NCBI GenBank assembly: GCA_030625995.1
Contig: DAOUPU010000061.1
Span: forward strand, 1-11,567
Reading direction: 5' to 3'
DNA: 11,567 nt
Source: Flavobacteriaceae bacterium
GTDB taxonomy: Bacteria; Bacteroidota; Bacteroidia; Flavobacteriales; Flavobacteriaceae
Shown here one piece after another: positions 1-6,610 of the stretch (within the stretch, counting starts at the first letter, position 1; each line of letters begins with the position of its first letter). A program made the translations under genes and the position numbers. The notes under the pieces are model-generated. The model saw nothing but the letters and a program-made list of their open reading frames with translations, had not been told where the DNA came from and did no database searches.

Positions 1-770
1 ATGGTAGTGACGATGATGGTAGTGACGATGATGGAAGTGATGATGATGGAAGTGATGATGATGGAAGTGACGATGATGGAAGTGATGATGATGGAAGTGA
101 TGATGATGGTAACGACGATGATGGTAGTGATGATGATGGAAGCAATGATGATGGTAGCAATGATGATGGTAGCAATGATGATGGTAGCAATGATGATGGT
201 GGTAATGACGGCAGTGATGGCACAAACGGTGATACAGGTACTGGTACAGGTGGTGGAACAAATGATGATAATGGCAATACCGGTAACGATACAGTCCTCG
301 AGTGTCTGGATGCTTTCGCGTATAAAGAACAAGCTATTTGTTTTATTGAAGACGGATTTAATCAATGGGGTTGGACCAATGACTTTATGTACTCTGAAAC
401 AATAAATTATCAAACTAACTACTCCTATAGGATGCCACTATATGTGGATGCGGTAGATTGTAATTTATCTAATGGTAAAATAGTTGGGTATGTTCTTATT
501 GACAATATTGTAGGTCAAGAGGTTGTACTGGAGGCTGATGTAACCTATGTAATTACTGATGCAAATTATGAACTAAGTGAAATTCATTTAAATATTAGTG
601 AAAACCAATATCCAATAGATGGAGCTGGGGCTGAAACTGTTATACCTTCTGAATATTATACATTTTCTGAATATAATGTAGATAGAACGTCGTTCACATT
701 TTCTAGAGTGATGTGGCCACTAGACACTTATATTATAGCTTATGCTTATATATGTCCTGTTGGGCAATAA
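1..770 (+). CDS. Secreted/surface protein with acidic GSDDD repeats, 3' part (5' end outside window)
   Basis: The reading frame starts at base 3 and runs to TAA at 768-770, giving 255 residues with no start; the gene enters from the left edge. Residues 1-65 are 13 perfect-length pentapeptides: seven GSDDD, one GNDDD, one GSDDD and four GSNDD. A Gly/Asn/Asp/Thr-rich linker follows to about residue 97. The rest (about 158 residues) is an ordinary-looking domain beginning VLECLDAFAYKEQ and containing GFNQWGWTNDF, LSEIHLNISENQYP and a final YIIAYAYICPVGQ, with several cysteines and many aromatic and beta-prone residues. I recall similar C-terminal domains (WGWT near the start, an ETHLY-like segment, an IYVIAHA-like end) in other bacterial secreted proteins, but cannot name a family. 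Inference: an extracellular protein whose flexible acidic stalk, possibly Ca2+-binding like DxDxDG repeats, links an N-terminal part to this terminal domain. No membrane segment is visible in this part. Confidence 0.8.
   Translation, partial: GSDDDGSDDDGSDDDGSDDDGSDDDGSDDDGSDDDGNDDDGSDDDGSNDDGSNDDGSNDDGSNDDGGNDGSDGTNGDTGTGTGGGTNDDNGNTGNDTVLECLDAFAYKEQAICFIEDGFNQWGWTNDFMYSETINYQTNYSYRMPLYVDAVDCNLSNGKIVGYVLIDNIVGQEVVLEADVTYVITDANYELSEIHLNISENQYPIDGAGAETVIPSEYYTFSEYNVDRTSFTFSRVMWPLDTYIIAYAYICPVGQ
3..197 (+). repeat. 15-bp coding tandem repeat, 13 units
   Basis: Thirteen contiguous 15-bp units, each five codons, of the form GG(T/A)-AG(T/C)-(G/A)A(T/C)-GA(T/C)-GAT. They encode GSDDD/GNDDD in the first nine units and GSNDD in the last four (138-197). 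Differences are mainly at third codon positions, plus the AAT-for-GAT change that marks the last block. Changes in copy number by whole units would keep the frame, so this tract could vary the stalk length but not switch the gene off. Confidence 0.95.
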
Positions 771-794
771 ATCAAAAAGAATCAATTAAAACAT

Positions 795-830
795 AGAGAG
801 GTTGCAAACAAACAGCCTCTCTTTTTTTTT
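795..830 (+). terminator. Rho-independent terminator of the repeat-protein gene
   Basis: A 10-bp stem (AGAGAGGTTG paired with CAGCCTCTCT, one T-G wobble), an 8-base A-rich loop, and a run of nine T at 822-830. It starts 24 bases after the stop codon of the repeat protein and is the strongest terminator in the window. It separates that gene from pepT. Confidence 0.9.
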
Positions 831-848
831 CTTCTAAACTAGATTTAA

Positions 849-856
849 TATTTTTG
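849..856 (+). promoter_or_regulatory. Possible -7 element of pepT
   Basis: TATTTTTG matches the Bacteroidota -7 consensus TAnnTTTG. No TTG lies 17-20 bases upstream, because that stretch is the T run of the preceding terminator. If used, transcription would start within about 10 bases of the ATG codons at 866 and 872, giving an almost leaderless mRNA. A chance match in T-rich DNA is quite possible. Confidence 0.35.
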
Positions 857-871
857 TTAAAATTTATGTCC

Positions 872-2107
872 ATGCAAAAAATTATTGATCGTTTTATAAG
901 TTATGTTCAGATCGATACTCAATCTGATTCAAATAGTACTACTACTCCAAGTACTAAAAAACAATGGGATCTTGCCAATTTATTATTCGAAGAATTAAAA
1001 GAAATAGGCTTACACGATGTGACCATTGACGAAAATGCCTATATCATGGCAACCTTACCAAGTAATATAGACTTTGAAGTGCCAACCATTGGCTTCATTG
1101 CTCATTTTGATACCAGCCCGGATTTTACCGGAACTGATGTAAAACCACAAATTCATAAAAATTATAATGGAGAGGATATCCTATTGAACAAAGAAGAAAA
1201 TATTGTCCTCAGTCCTGATTATTTTGAAGACCTTCTATTATATAAAGGGAAGACATTAATTACCACGGATGGAACAACCCTACTAGGAGCAGATGATAAG
1301 GCCGGAATTACTGAAATTGTTTCAGCTATGGAATATCTTATTCAACATCCCGAAATTAAACATGGCAAGATCAGAATTGGGTTTACACCGGATGAAGAAA
1401 TAGGGAGAGGTGCTCATAAATTTGACGTTGAAAAATTTGGAGCAGATTGGGCGTATACAATGGATGGAAGTACTATTGGAGAATTGGAGTATGAAAATTT
1501 TAATGCCGCAGGTGCAGTGGTTACCGTAAAAGGAAAAATTGTCCATCCCGGTTATGCTAAGGGAAAGATGATCAACTCCATGCTCATCGCAAATGATTTT
1601 ATCAGTGGATTACCTAAGAATGAAATTCCTCAGGAAACAGAAGGTTATGAAGGTTTTTTTCATTTACATGATATGCATGGTGACGTCGAAAAAACAACAC
1701 TTGAATATATCATTCGAGATCACGACATGGAAATATTTCTCCATAGAAAGAAAATATTCAAAGATCTGGTGAATAAAATGAACAAAAAGCTAGGATCGGA
1801 TCTTATTGAAGTTGAAATAACAGACCAGTATTTTAATATGAGAGAGAAGGTAGAACCGGTAATGCATATAGTTGACATTGTGGAAGAAGCAATGAATGAG
1901 TTGAATATTAAACCATTAATTAAAGCAATCCGAGGTGGAACAGATGGATCACAGCTATCCTATAAGGGTCTGCCATGCCCAAATATATTTGCCGGTGGCC
2001 ATAATTTTCATGGAAGATACGAGTACGTCCCTGTTGAATCGATCCAAAAAGCAACGGAAGTTATTGTAAAAGTTGCCGAACTAACTGCTAAGAAATATGC
2101 AAATTAA
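872..2107 (+). CDS. pepT: Peptidase T (tripeptide aminopeptidase)
   Basis: Cytoplasmic zinc aminopeptidase of the M20 family that removes the N-terminal residue from tripeptides, part of peptide use and turnover. With the ATG at 872 the protein has 411 residues (E. coli PepT about 408). The metal ligands and catalytic residues are all present: H78 and D80 in AHFDTS, D141 in LLGADDKAGI, the Glu pair E175-E176 in TPDEEIGRG, D198 in YTMDGS, and H380 in GGHNFHGRYE. MREKV and IRGGTDGSQLS are also typical. The 872 start puts the first ligand at residue 78, as in E. coli. ATG 866 and an in-frame TTG at 854 would add 2 or 6 residues without family support. No Shine-Dalgarno site is evident. Probably a single-gene unit, since the upstream gene has its own terminator and lysA its own promoter. 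Confidence 0.96.
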   Translation: MQKIIDRFISYVQIDTQSDSNSTTTPSTKKQWDLANLLFEELKEIGLHDVTIDENAYIMATLPSNIDFEVPTIGFIAHFDTSPDFTGTDVKPQIHKNYNGEDILLNKEENIVLSPDYFEDLLLYKGKTLITTDGTTLLGADDKAGITEIVSAMEYLIQHPEIKHGKIRIGFTPDEEIGRGAHKFDVEKFGADWAYTMDGSTIGELEYENFNAAGAVVTVKGKIVHPGYAKGKMINSMLIANDFISGLPKNEIPQETEGYEGFFHLHDMHGDVEKTTLEYIIRDHDMEIFLHRKKIFKDLVNKMNKKLGSDLIEVEITDQYFNMREKVEPVMHIVDIVEEAMNELNIKPLIKAIRGGTDGSQLSYKGLPCPNIFAGGHNFHGRYEYVPVESIQKATEVIVKVAELTAKKYAN

Positions 2108-2181
2108 AATTATAATGATTAGAAAATGAATTATTTGAGGTGATCTTATAAAAACTCTCACAATAAATGAAATGAAGGGAA

Positions 2182-2212
2182 TAAACCAGTTACCAATGTA
2201 AGTTAAACCAGT
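2182..2212. repeat. Direct repeat TAAACCAGT, 22-bp spacing
   Basis: TAAACCAGT occurs at 2182-2190 and again at 2204-2212, exact over 9 bases, with starts 22 bp apart, two helical turns. The layout resembles the paired sites bound by LytTR-type response regulators (9-bp direct repeats with 12-13 bp between). It lies about 90 bp upstream of the -33 element of lysA. The binding role is inference. Confidence 0.4.
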
Positions 2213-2302
2213 ATTTTTTTACTGATAGCATCGGCAATTAAAAAATGGATCTTACTAAATACTTACAAAAAAACCTTATTTGTTATTATTTATAAAAAAA
2301 TT

Positions 2303-2331
2303 TTGATAAATAATTCAGTTCGCTACTTTTG
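2303..2331 (+). promoter_or_regulatory. lysA promoter (Bacteroidota -33/-7 type)
   Basis: TTG at 2303-2305 (within TTTTG), 18 bases, then TACTTTTG at 2324-2331, a full match to TAnnTTTG. The predicted transcription start near 2337 leaves a leader of about 15 bases before the ATG at 2352. Together with the helicase promoter this is the best sign of the primary sigma factor type of the phylum. Confidence 0.75.
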
Positions 2332-2351
2332 CATCCCATTAATTTGATTAG

Positions 2352-3563
2352 ATGAATAAAGAATATTTAATATCCTTGGAGCAAAAATACGGGAGCCCGT
2401 TATATGTTTATGACGCGGAGAAAATAATTTCCCAGTACAAAAGGCTTGAAAATGCATTTAGTGGTGTGAATAATTTGAAAATAAATTATGCCACCAAGGC
2501 ACTTTCTAATATTAGTATTCTTAAACTTATCAAATCTCTCAACGGAAACCTGGATTGTGTCTCTATTCAAGAAGTACAATTGGGCTTAGAAGCTGGATTT
2601 ACACCAGACCAACTTTGTTTTACACCAAGCGGCGTCTCTATGACCGAATTGGATCATGCCGTTTCCCTTGGAGCTAAGATTACATTGGATAGCCTTTCGG
2701 TTCTGGAAGAATTTGGATCAAAATATCCTAATATTCCAGTAAGTATTCGAATTAATCCACATATTATGGCCGGTGGCAATAAGAAAATATCCGTGGGGCA
2801 TGTCTCTTCAAAATTTGGTATCTCGAAAGAGCATATGCCTGATGTTTTAGAAATAATCAAGCAGACAGGAACAAGAATTGATGGGGTTCATATGCATACC
2901 GGATCTGACATTTTAGATATTGATGTTTTCGTTAGGGGTGCAGAGGTATTGTTCGAAATAGCGAGAAATTTTAACGATTTAGATTTTATTGATTTTGGAG
3001 GCGGATTTAAAGTGGCCTATAAAGAGGAAGATCCTTCAACTGACATAGAGGAATTCGGTAAAATAATGAGCGATCGATTTAATGAATTTTGTAAGGACTA
3101 CGGTAAAGATCTGGCAATAGAATTTGAACCTGGTAAATTATTAGTGAGTGAATGTGGTTATTTTTTAGCTAAGGTAAATGTAGTTAAACCAAATACCAAT
3201 ACCATCTTTGCAGGAATCGATTCTGGACTGAATCACTTGCTAAGACCCATGTACTATGATGCATATCATCATATTGATAATATTTCTAACCCATTAGGAA
3301 ATGAAAAGAAGTACACTGTTGTGGGATATATCTGTGAAACTGACACCTTTGCAAAACACAGACCCATAGCTGAAATACGCCAGGGAGATGTTTTATCCTT
3401 CAAAAATGCCGGAGCATATTGTTTTAGTATGGCATCAAATTATAATTCACGTTGCCGCCCGGCTGAAGTTATGGTATATAAAAACAAGGATTATCTTATC
3501 AGAGAAAGAGAAACATTTGATGATTTATTAAAACATCAGATAGAAGTTAATTTAGATCTGTAA
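2352..3563 (+). CDS. lysA: Diaminopimelate decarboxylase
   Basis: PLP-dependent fold-III enzyme (alanine racemase-type barrel plus C-terminal beta domain) that decarboxylates meso-diaminopimelate to L-lysine, the last step of lysine synthesis, in the cytoplasm. The 403 residues match the family length. Visible motifs: YATKALSN with K49 as the probable PLP lysine, HMHTGS at about 180-185, the phosphate-binding DFGGGFKV, FEPGKLLVSECGYFLAKV, and the active-site CETDTF loop from the partner subunit, followed by FKNAGAYCFSMASNYNSR near the end. CETDTF in place of the common CESGD is, as I recall, usual in Bacteroidota. The ATG at 2352 sits just after a strong promoter. No lysine riboswitch fits in the short leader. 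The last 17 bp overlap the convergent hydrolase gene. Confidence 0.96.
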   Translation: MNKEYLISLEQKYGSPLYVYDAEKIISQYKRLENAFSGVNNLKINYATKALSNISILKLIKSLNGNLDCVSIQEVQLGLEAGFTPDQLCFTPSGVSMTELDHAVSLGAKITLDSLSVLEEFGSKYPNIPVSIRINPHIMAGGNKKISVGHVSSKFGISKEHMPDVLEIIKQTGTRIDGVHMHTGSDILDIDVFVRGAEVLFEIARNFNDLDFIDFGGGFKVAYKEEDPSTDIEEFGKIMSDRFNEFCKDYGKDLAIEFEPGKLLVSECGYFLAKVNVVKPNTNTIFAGIDSGLNHLLRPMYYDAYHHIDNISNPLGNEKKYTVVGYICETDTFAKHRPIAEIRQGDVLSFKNAGAYCFSMASNYNSRCRPAEVMVYKNKDYLIRERETFDDLLKHQIEVNLDL

Positions 3564-4773
3564 CAGCCAATTCTGAGCCAGTTGGATCAAAATTCTCTTC
3601 CACAACACTTCTAACTGTACTATTTAAGTGTTTCATTGAATTATAACTAGAATGTTCCAGTGCTATAACCAATAGATCAGAATCTGTATATTGGGTGATA
3701 GAGGTGCTAAATCCGTTCCACTTCCCGTGATGGTAAATTACTTTTTCATCATTCTTCGTATCAATCCTAAAGCCAAAACCATAAGGTACTTTTCTTCCAT
3801 ATACTGTTTCTCCTTTTGTATACATCAAATCCAAAGACTTATCAGAAATTACTTTCCCGCTATTTAGTCCGTTGATCCACTTGAATAAATCTTCACCTGT
3901 AGCATAAACATTTTTATCACCAACAATGGCATCATTAATTGTACCGCCGATCTCTGCATGGTATCGTCCCCTATAAACACGATAACCCGACAATTGATTA
4001 ATACCTATAGAATCATTCTCAAAACTGTAGACAAAGGAGGAACTCATTTGTAAAGGCTCAAAAATATTACTCTCCAAAAAATCACCATATTTCATATCGG
4101 TAACTTTTTCTACGATGGATGCAAGAACAAAATATCCTGTATTCGAATAGTCAAAATTCCTGCCAGGTCTGAAAAATCTTTCCACCTTATGATCCGCCAA
4201 CATTTGCATCATTTCATTATTTGTAGGAGCTTTATCCTTATCCCATTTATGCTCAGCCAACCAAAAATATTTTGGTAAGCCTGAAGTGTGGTTTAACAAA
4301 TGTTTTATAGTAACTTCTTCGTATGGAAAATTTGGATAATATTTTGTCACTAGATCATCAAGATCCAGCTGTCCTCTTTCATAAAGAATCATTATTGCTG
4401 TTGCCGTAAACTGCTTGCTTACCGAAGCCAATTGAAAAACCGAATATTTGTCCAATTTGGTTTTCTCCTTAAAATCAGCATATCCAACTTCCTTCGAATA
4501 AAGTAGTTTTCCCTTTTTAGCTACTAAAATACTACCGTGAAAATCATACCTTTTATTAAATCTATCAATAACAGAATCCAATTTCTGAGAAACCTTTTTT
4601 GTTATTAACTCTGGGTAAATTGGTGTAATTAGCTCTTTATCAATAGATTCCAAAGAAGTTACAGGAAGTATAGCCATGTCATCAGAACTTGACGCCAAAG
4701 TAGAAGTGGATACAATAAAATTACTAAAGAGTAAAATTATTCCCGCAACCAAATATTGAAAATATTTGCTCAT
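3547..4773 (-). CDS. Exported serine hydrolase, class C beta-lactamase/PBP-like
   Basis: A 408-residue member of the beta-lactamase (class C)/penicillin-binding-protein-like serine hydrolase family (Pfam Beta-lactamase type). Residues 1-27 look like a signal peptide (hydrophobic 8-22, then STSTLA), so it should act in the periplasm or at the cell surface. All three active-site motifs are there: SVSK at 117-120 with S117 as nucleophile and K120, the Tyr motif Y209-S-N211 in DYSNTGY, and H348-H-G350 in place of KTG. LLNHTSGLP (159-167) is typical of the family. The HxG form suits esterases, D-aminopeptidases and other serine hydrolases at least as well as true beta-lactamases, so antibiotic resistance should not be assumed. 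Its 3' end overlaps the 3' end of lysA by 17 bp. The start ATG follows AAGAG on the - strand. Confidence 0.93.
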   Translation of the reverse strand: MSKYFQYLVAGIILLFSNFIVSTSTLASSSDDMAILPVTSLESIDKELITPIYPELITKKVSQKLDSVIDRFNKRYDFHGSILVAKKGKLLYSKEVGYADFKEKTKLDKYSVFQLASVSKQFTATAIMILYERGQLDLDDLVTKYYPNFPYEEVTIKHLLNHTSGLPKYFWLAEHKWDKDKAPTNNEMMQMLADHKVERFFRPGRNFDYSNTGYFVLASIVEKVTDMKYGDFLESNIFEPLQMSSSFVYSFENDSIGINQLSGYRVYRGRYHAEIGGTINDAIVGDKNVYATGEDLFKWINGLNSGKVISDKSLDLMYTKGETVYGRKVPYGFGFRIDTKNDEKVIYHHGKWNGFSTSITQYTDSDLLVIALEHSSYNSMKHLNSTVRSVVEENFDPTGSELAVTDLN

Positions 4774-5146
4774 CTCTTAATCATTCGTTGTTATTTGTTA
4801 AAATCTCGTCCAAAATAGGAAAAAATGGCTACAAAAAAAAATGGAACTTTTCCTTTTCACTGACAATTTCAGCCTCTTAAACGAATTTTTGGGGGTATTT
4901 GTTGTATAAATTTGAATTTAATCAGCATTTATTATATACGCAGAAAAATTTGATAATCAACCCAATAGCATTCATAAACCCGACTTTAAGTTATATATAC
5001 AACCTTTCTCAAATTCTTATATCATCTTAAAAAATAAAATGTTCAATTCTAACCATTTTGTAACCAATGTAACCTTGATCTTATTTATTATTGGTCAAAT
5101 ATTGACTTTATTAAATGAAAGTTCTGATCCAAACTATTTTTCAGCA
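4774..5146. other. Intergenic region between hydrolase and acetyltransferase genes
   Basis: 373 bases, very AT-rich, no clear gene. On - there is a weak promoter candidate for the hydrolase gene (4811-4836). Also on -, a short GGAA/TTCC hairpin (4843-4853) is followed by nine T (4833-4841 as A on +), a weak terminator candidate for transcripts coming from the acetyltransferase gene. TAAATTTG at 4907-4914 resembles a + strand -7 element, but its TTG is only 15 bases upstream and no gene follows. At 5050-5074 TAACC occurs three times at 11 and 9 bp spacing, and GTCAA-ATA-TTGAC (5094-5106) is a short inverted repeat. A 49-codon ATG ORF on + (5039-5188) runs through these and into the acetyltransferase 3' end. 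Confidence 0.5.
4811..4836 (-). promoter_or_regulatory. Weak promoter candidate of the serine hydrolase gene
   Basis: On the - strand, TATTTTG (4811-4817) is one base short of TAnnTTTG. A TTTTG (4832-4836) precedes it by 14 bases, shorter than the usual 17-20. Its position, about 35-40 bases before the ATG, is right for a promoter, but both deviations make it uncertain. Confidence 0.28.
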
Positions 5147-5614
5147 CTACTCTCTAGAAATAATTATGATTTCCTTTTGAAAACATAAGCTGTTTTCAAC
5201 ATCAGTATATTGACCATAATTTGGGATCCTTTTATATCCTCTTTTTAGATAAAGTTTAATAGCTTCGGGTTGTCTTTTACCCGTTTCTAAGATGCACTTT
5301 TCACAGGCTAATTCCCTTGCCCAATCCTCTAGTGCGGTTAATACTTTAATAGCTATTCCCTTTCCCCTACTTTCTGGCATCACGTACATTCTTTTTATTT
5401 CCATTGTCTTAGAGGCCACCATTTTCATTGCACCACAACCCAATGCAATTCCATCTTCGTATGCCACCACAACATTCTTCATCAGGTCAACTTTATTGAA
5501 CTGGCTATAGAAACTATGATCATCACCATCCCTCAATGCCAGCTCAGCATCAAGGAGCTTCACCAGCTTTAAGAAATTCTTATTCTTGGAATTGACTCTG
5601 GTTATTGTTATCAT
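5147..5614 (-). CDS. GNAT family N-acetyltransferase
   Basis: A 155-residue cytoplasmic acetyltransferase of the GNAT fold, using acetyl-CoA on an unknown amine substrate. The acetyl-CoA-binding motif A is clear: MYVMPESRGKGIA with R83-G-K-G-I-A88 fitting (Q/R)xxGx(G/A), after the beta-strand MEIKR. CILETGKRQPEAIKLYLKRGYKRIPNYGQY is the usual C-terminal part, where a Tyr often acts as general acid. The frame stays open upstream to an ATG at 5743, but I chose the ATG at 5614. MITITRVNSKNK...LLDAELALRDGDDHSFY looks like the natural N terminus, the length fits the family, and the upstream ATG lies inside a perfect hairpin of a repeat array. No promoter matching the consensus was found directly upstream. 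Substrate not predictable. Confidence 0.9.
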   Translation of the reverse strand: MITITRVNSKNKNFLKLVKLLDAELALRDGDDHSFYSQFNKVDLMKNVVVAYEDGIALGCGAMKMVASKTMEIKRMYVMPESRGKGIAIKVLTALEDWARELACEKCILETGKRQPEAIKLYLKRGYKRIPNYGQYTDVENSLCFQKEIIIISRE

Positions 5615-5928
5615 ATTGTGTTTTATCAATAAAAGAATCCAATCTGTAGGACTAAGCCACTTACAGTATTGAATCTTGCCTGTGCCAATTGAATGCGCAT
5701 AAACCAGATCTCTAATATGAGTTGGCCTGAATGATATAATCATTCAGGCCAAAATAAAAGGTATTAAACCTCAGGGTAGAACCCTGAACCCGATAAAAGG
5801 AATCGACCTAAAAGGTCGAGTAAACCTAGATCCCGCTAGAAAAAGCGGTATTAGTTCAACTTACATTTTTGAGTTCGTTTTAAAACTCCTCAAAATTGAG
5901 TTTCACTAATAAAAATTAAATGCGTTTC
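5615..5928. other. Intergenic region with hairpin chain
   Basis: 314 bases between the acetyltransferase start and the stop of the 198-residue protein gene. Bases 5722-5903 are almost wholly a chain of short hairpins, listed separately. Bases 5615-5721 have an open frame continuous with the acetyltransferase (HSIGTGKIQYCKWLSPTDWIL and neighbours), which I do not recognise and regard as probably non-coding. Confidence 0.6.
5722..5903 (-). repeat. Hairpin chain A (at least five stem-loops)
   Basis: Perfect inverted repeats in a row. A1 is 5722-5752, a 13-bp stem TTGGCCTGAATGA with a 5-base loop. AGGT/ACCT is at 5759-5771. TCAGGGT/ACCCTGA (loop of 3) is at 5771-5787. TCGACCT/AGGTCGA (loop of 3) is at 5803-5819. 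CCGCT/AGCGG (loop of 6) is at 5833-5848. AAACTC/GAGTTT is at 5883-5903, 26 bases after the stop codon of the upstream - strand gene. Read on -, loops and spacers are T-rich and the word CCTTTTA occurs three times. Stems have unrelated sequences but keep perfect pairing. None is followed by a T run, so this is not a standard terminator. It would be the 3' UTR of the 198-residue protein gene. Confidence 0.8.
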
Positions 5929-6525
5929 CTATTCTTCTACCGCAGCACTTACTTTAGTAAGAGACACTGCAACAGCTTCTGCATAGGTAAGGATTAACAC
6001 CTGACCAATATTTAGTTCTGTAATTAATACTTCATCCTCCATCGGAATGGCTAAGTAGTTACCTCTGGGTCCTTTAACAGTTGCCAACATAAGAGGGCGA
6101 TTAAGTGCTTCAATTGATACAACAGCCTTAACCACAGCTCCAACCACTGCCCCCGGATCCATTCCTTCCGGTGCTTTAACACCCTCCGCCGCTGCAACTA
6201 AGGGTTCTGCTATCTCTTCCGCTGTTGGTTTGCGAAACTCAGCTTTCAAATATTTCCAATATTCAAACGTGATCACATCTCCTACTTCAATTTCATCGAA
6301 TCTCTCTACTTCCTCACCAGCTGTAATTGTAACTAGGTTTCCTTCGGTACCCCTGAGCGTAATATCACGAGTTTCTTTTACTATTTCCGTGACTGTTCCT
6401 TGCATAGCTACAAGATCCCATTTTTCTCTTGCGGGTCTACTTTCCGGGCCTTCCTGACTAAATGCATTTGTTGATACTAACATAAAGGCAATTAACACAA
6501 GTGAATAAATTTTAAGCATTTTCAT
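5929..6525 (-). CDS. Exported protein of unknown function with two internal repeats
   Basis: 198 residues. Residues 1-23 are a signal peptide (KMLK, hydrophobic 6-18, NAFS before Q24), so the mature protein is periplasmic or secreted. The mature part has two similar beta-rich halves. Residues 58-99 (RGTEGNLVTITAGEEV, then EIEVGDVITFEYWKYLKAEFRK) align without gaps in the core with residues 151-191 (KGPRGNYLAIPMEDEV, then ELNIGQVLILTYAEAVAVSLTK). The part between, about 100-140, is Ala/Glu/Gly/Pro-rich with PEGMDPGAVVGAVVKAVV. I do not recognise a named family, though I recall similar uncharacterised exported proteins in other Gram-negative bacteria. The pattern GN-V-I, then V-G-D/Q-V-x-x-x-Y suggests small beta-barrel (OB- or SH3-like) domains; that is inference. 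No Cys and no catalytic motif are evident. Confidence 0.85.
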   Translation of the reverse strand: MKMLKIYSLVLIAFMLVSTNAFSQEGPESRPAREKWDLVAMQGTVTEIVKETRDITLRGTEGNLVTITAGEEVERFDEIEVGDVITFEYWKYLKAEFRKPTAEEIAEPLVAAAEGVKAPEGMDPGAVVGAVVKAVVSIEALNRPLMLATVKGPRGNYLAIPMEDEVLITELNIGQVLILTYAEAVAVSLTKVSAAVEE

Positions 6526-6610
6526 AAAGTTTAGTTTTAAAATTTTAATTATTAGTTCATTACATAAACCAAAGGAGAATTTTATATCTCATCAGGTCAT
6601 TATAAGGGTG

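Larger units (their letters stand above)
2108..2351. other. pepT-lysA intergenic region
   Basis: No ORF of useful length and no convincing terminator for pepT. The only candidate is a 5-bp stem, CAGTA/TACTG at 2209-2224, with an all-T loop and no T run after it. The region holds a direct repeat at 2182-2212 and the lysA promoter at 2303-2331, listed separately. Confidence 0.6.

Noticed and set aside
1..405. Met-rich ORF (MMVVTMMEV-type repeats) in frame 1
   Set aside because: It is the out-of-frame reading of the GSDDD repeat. The frame starting at base 3 runs on as normal protein to 770, while this one degenerates and stops.
2337..2351. Lysine riboswitch before lysA
   Set aside because: The predicted leader is about 15 bases, far too short for the riboswitch, and the upstream DNA shows no such fold.
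3547..4773. Calling the serine hydrolase a resistance beta-lactamase
   Set aside because: The third motif is HHG rather than KTG, and the family includes esterases and peptidases; the sequence does not show beta-lactam hydrolysis.
4886..4914. + strand promoter-like TAAATTTG with upstream TTTTTG
   Set aside because: Spacing is 15 bases rather than 17-20, and no convincing + strand gene follows.
5094..5106. Inverted repeat GTCAA-ATA-TTGAC as an operator
   Set aside because: Short, AT-rich arms in AT-rich DNA and not placed at any supported promoter.
5722..5848. CRISPR array or tRNA cluster in hairpin chain A
   Set aside because: There are no constant direct repeats with regular spacers, and no cloverleaf or CCA-type ends; stems differ in sequence and spacing is irregular.
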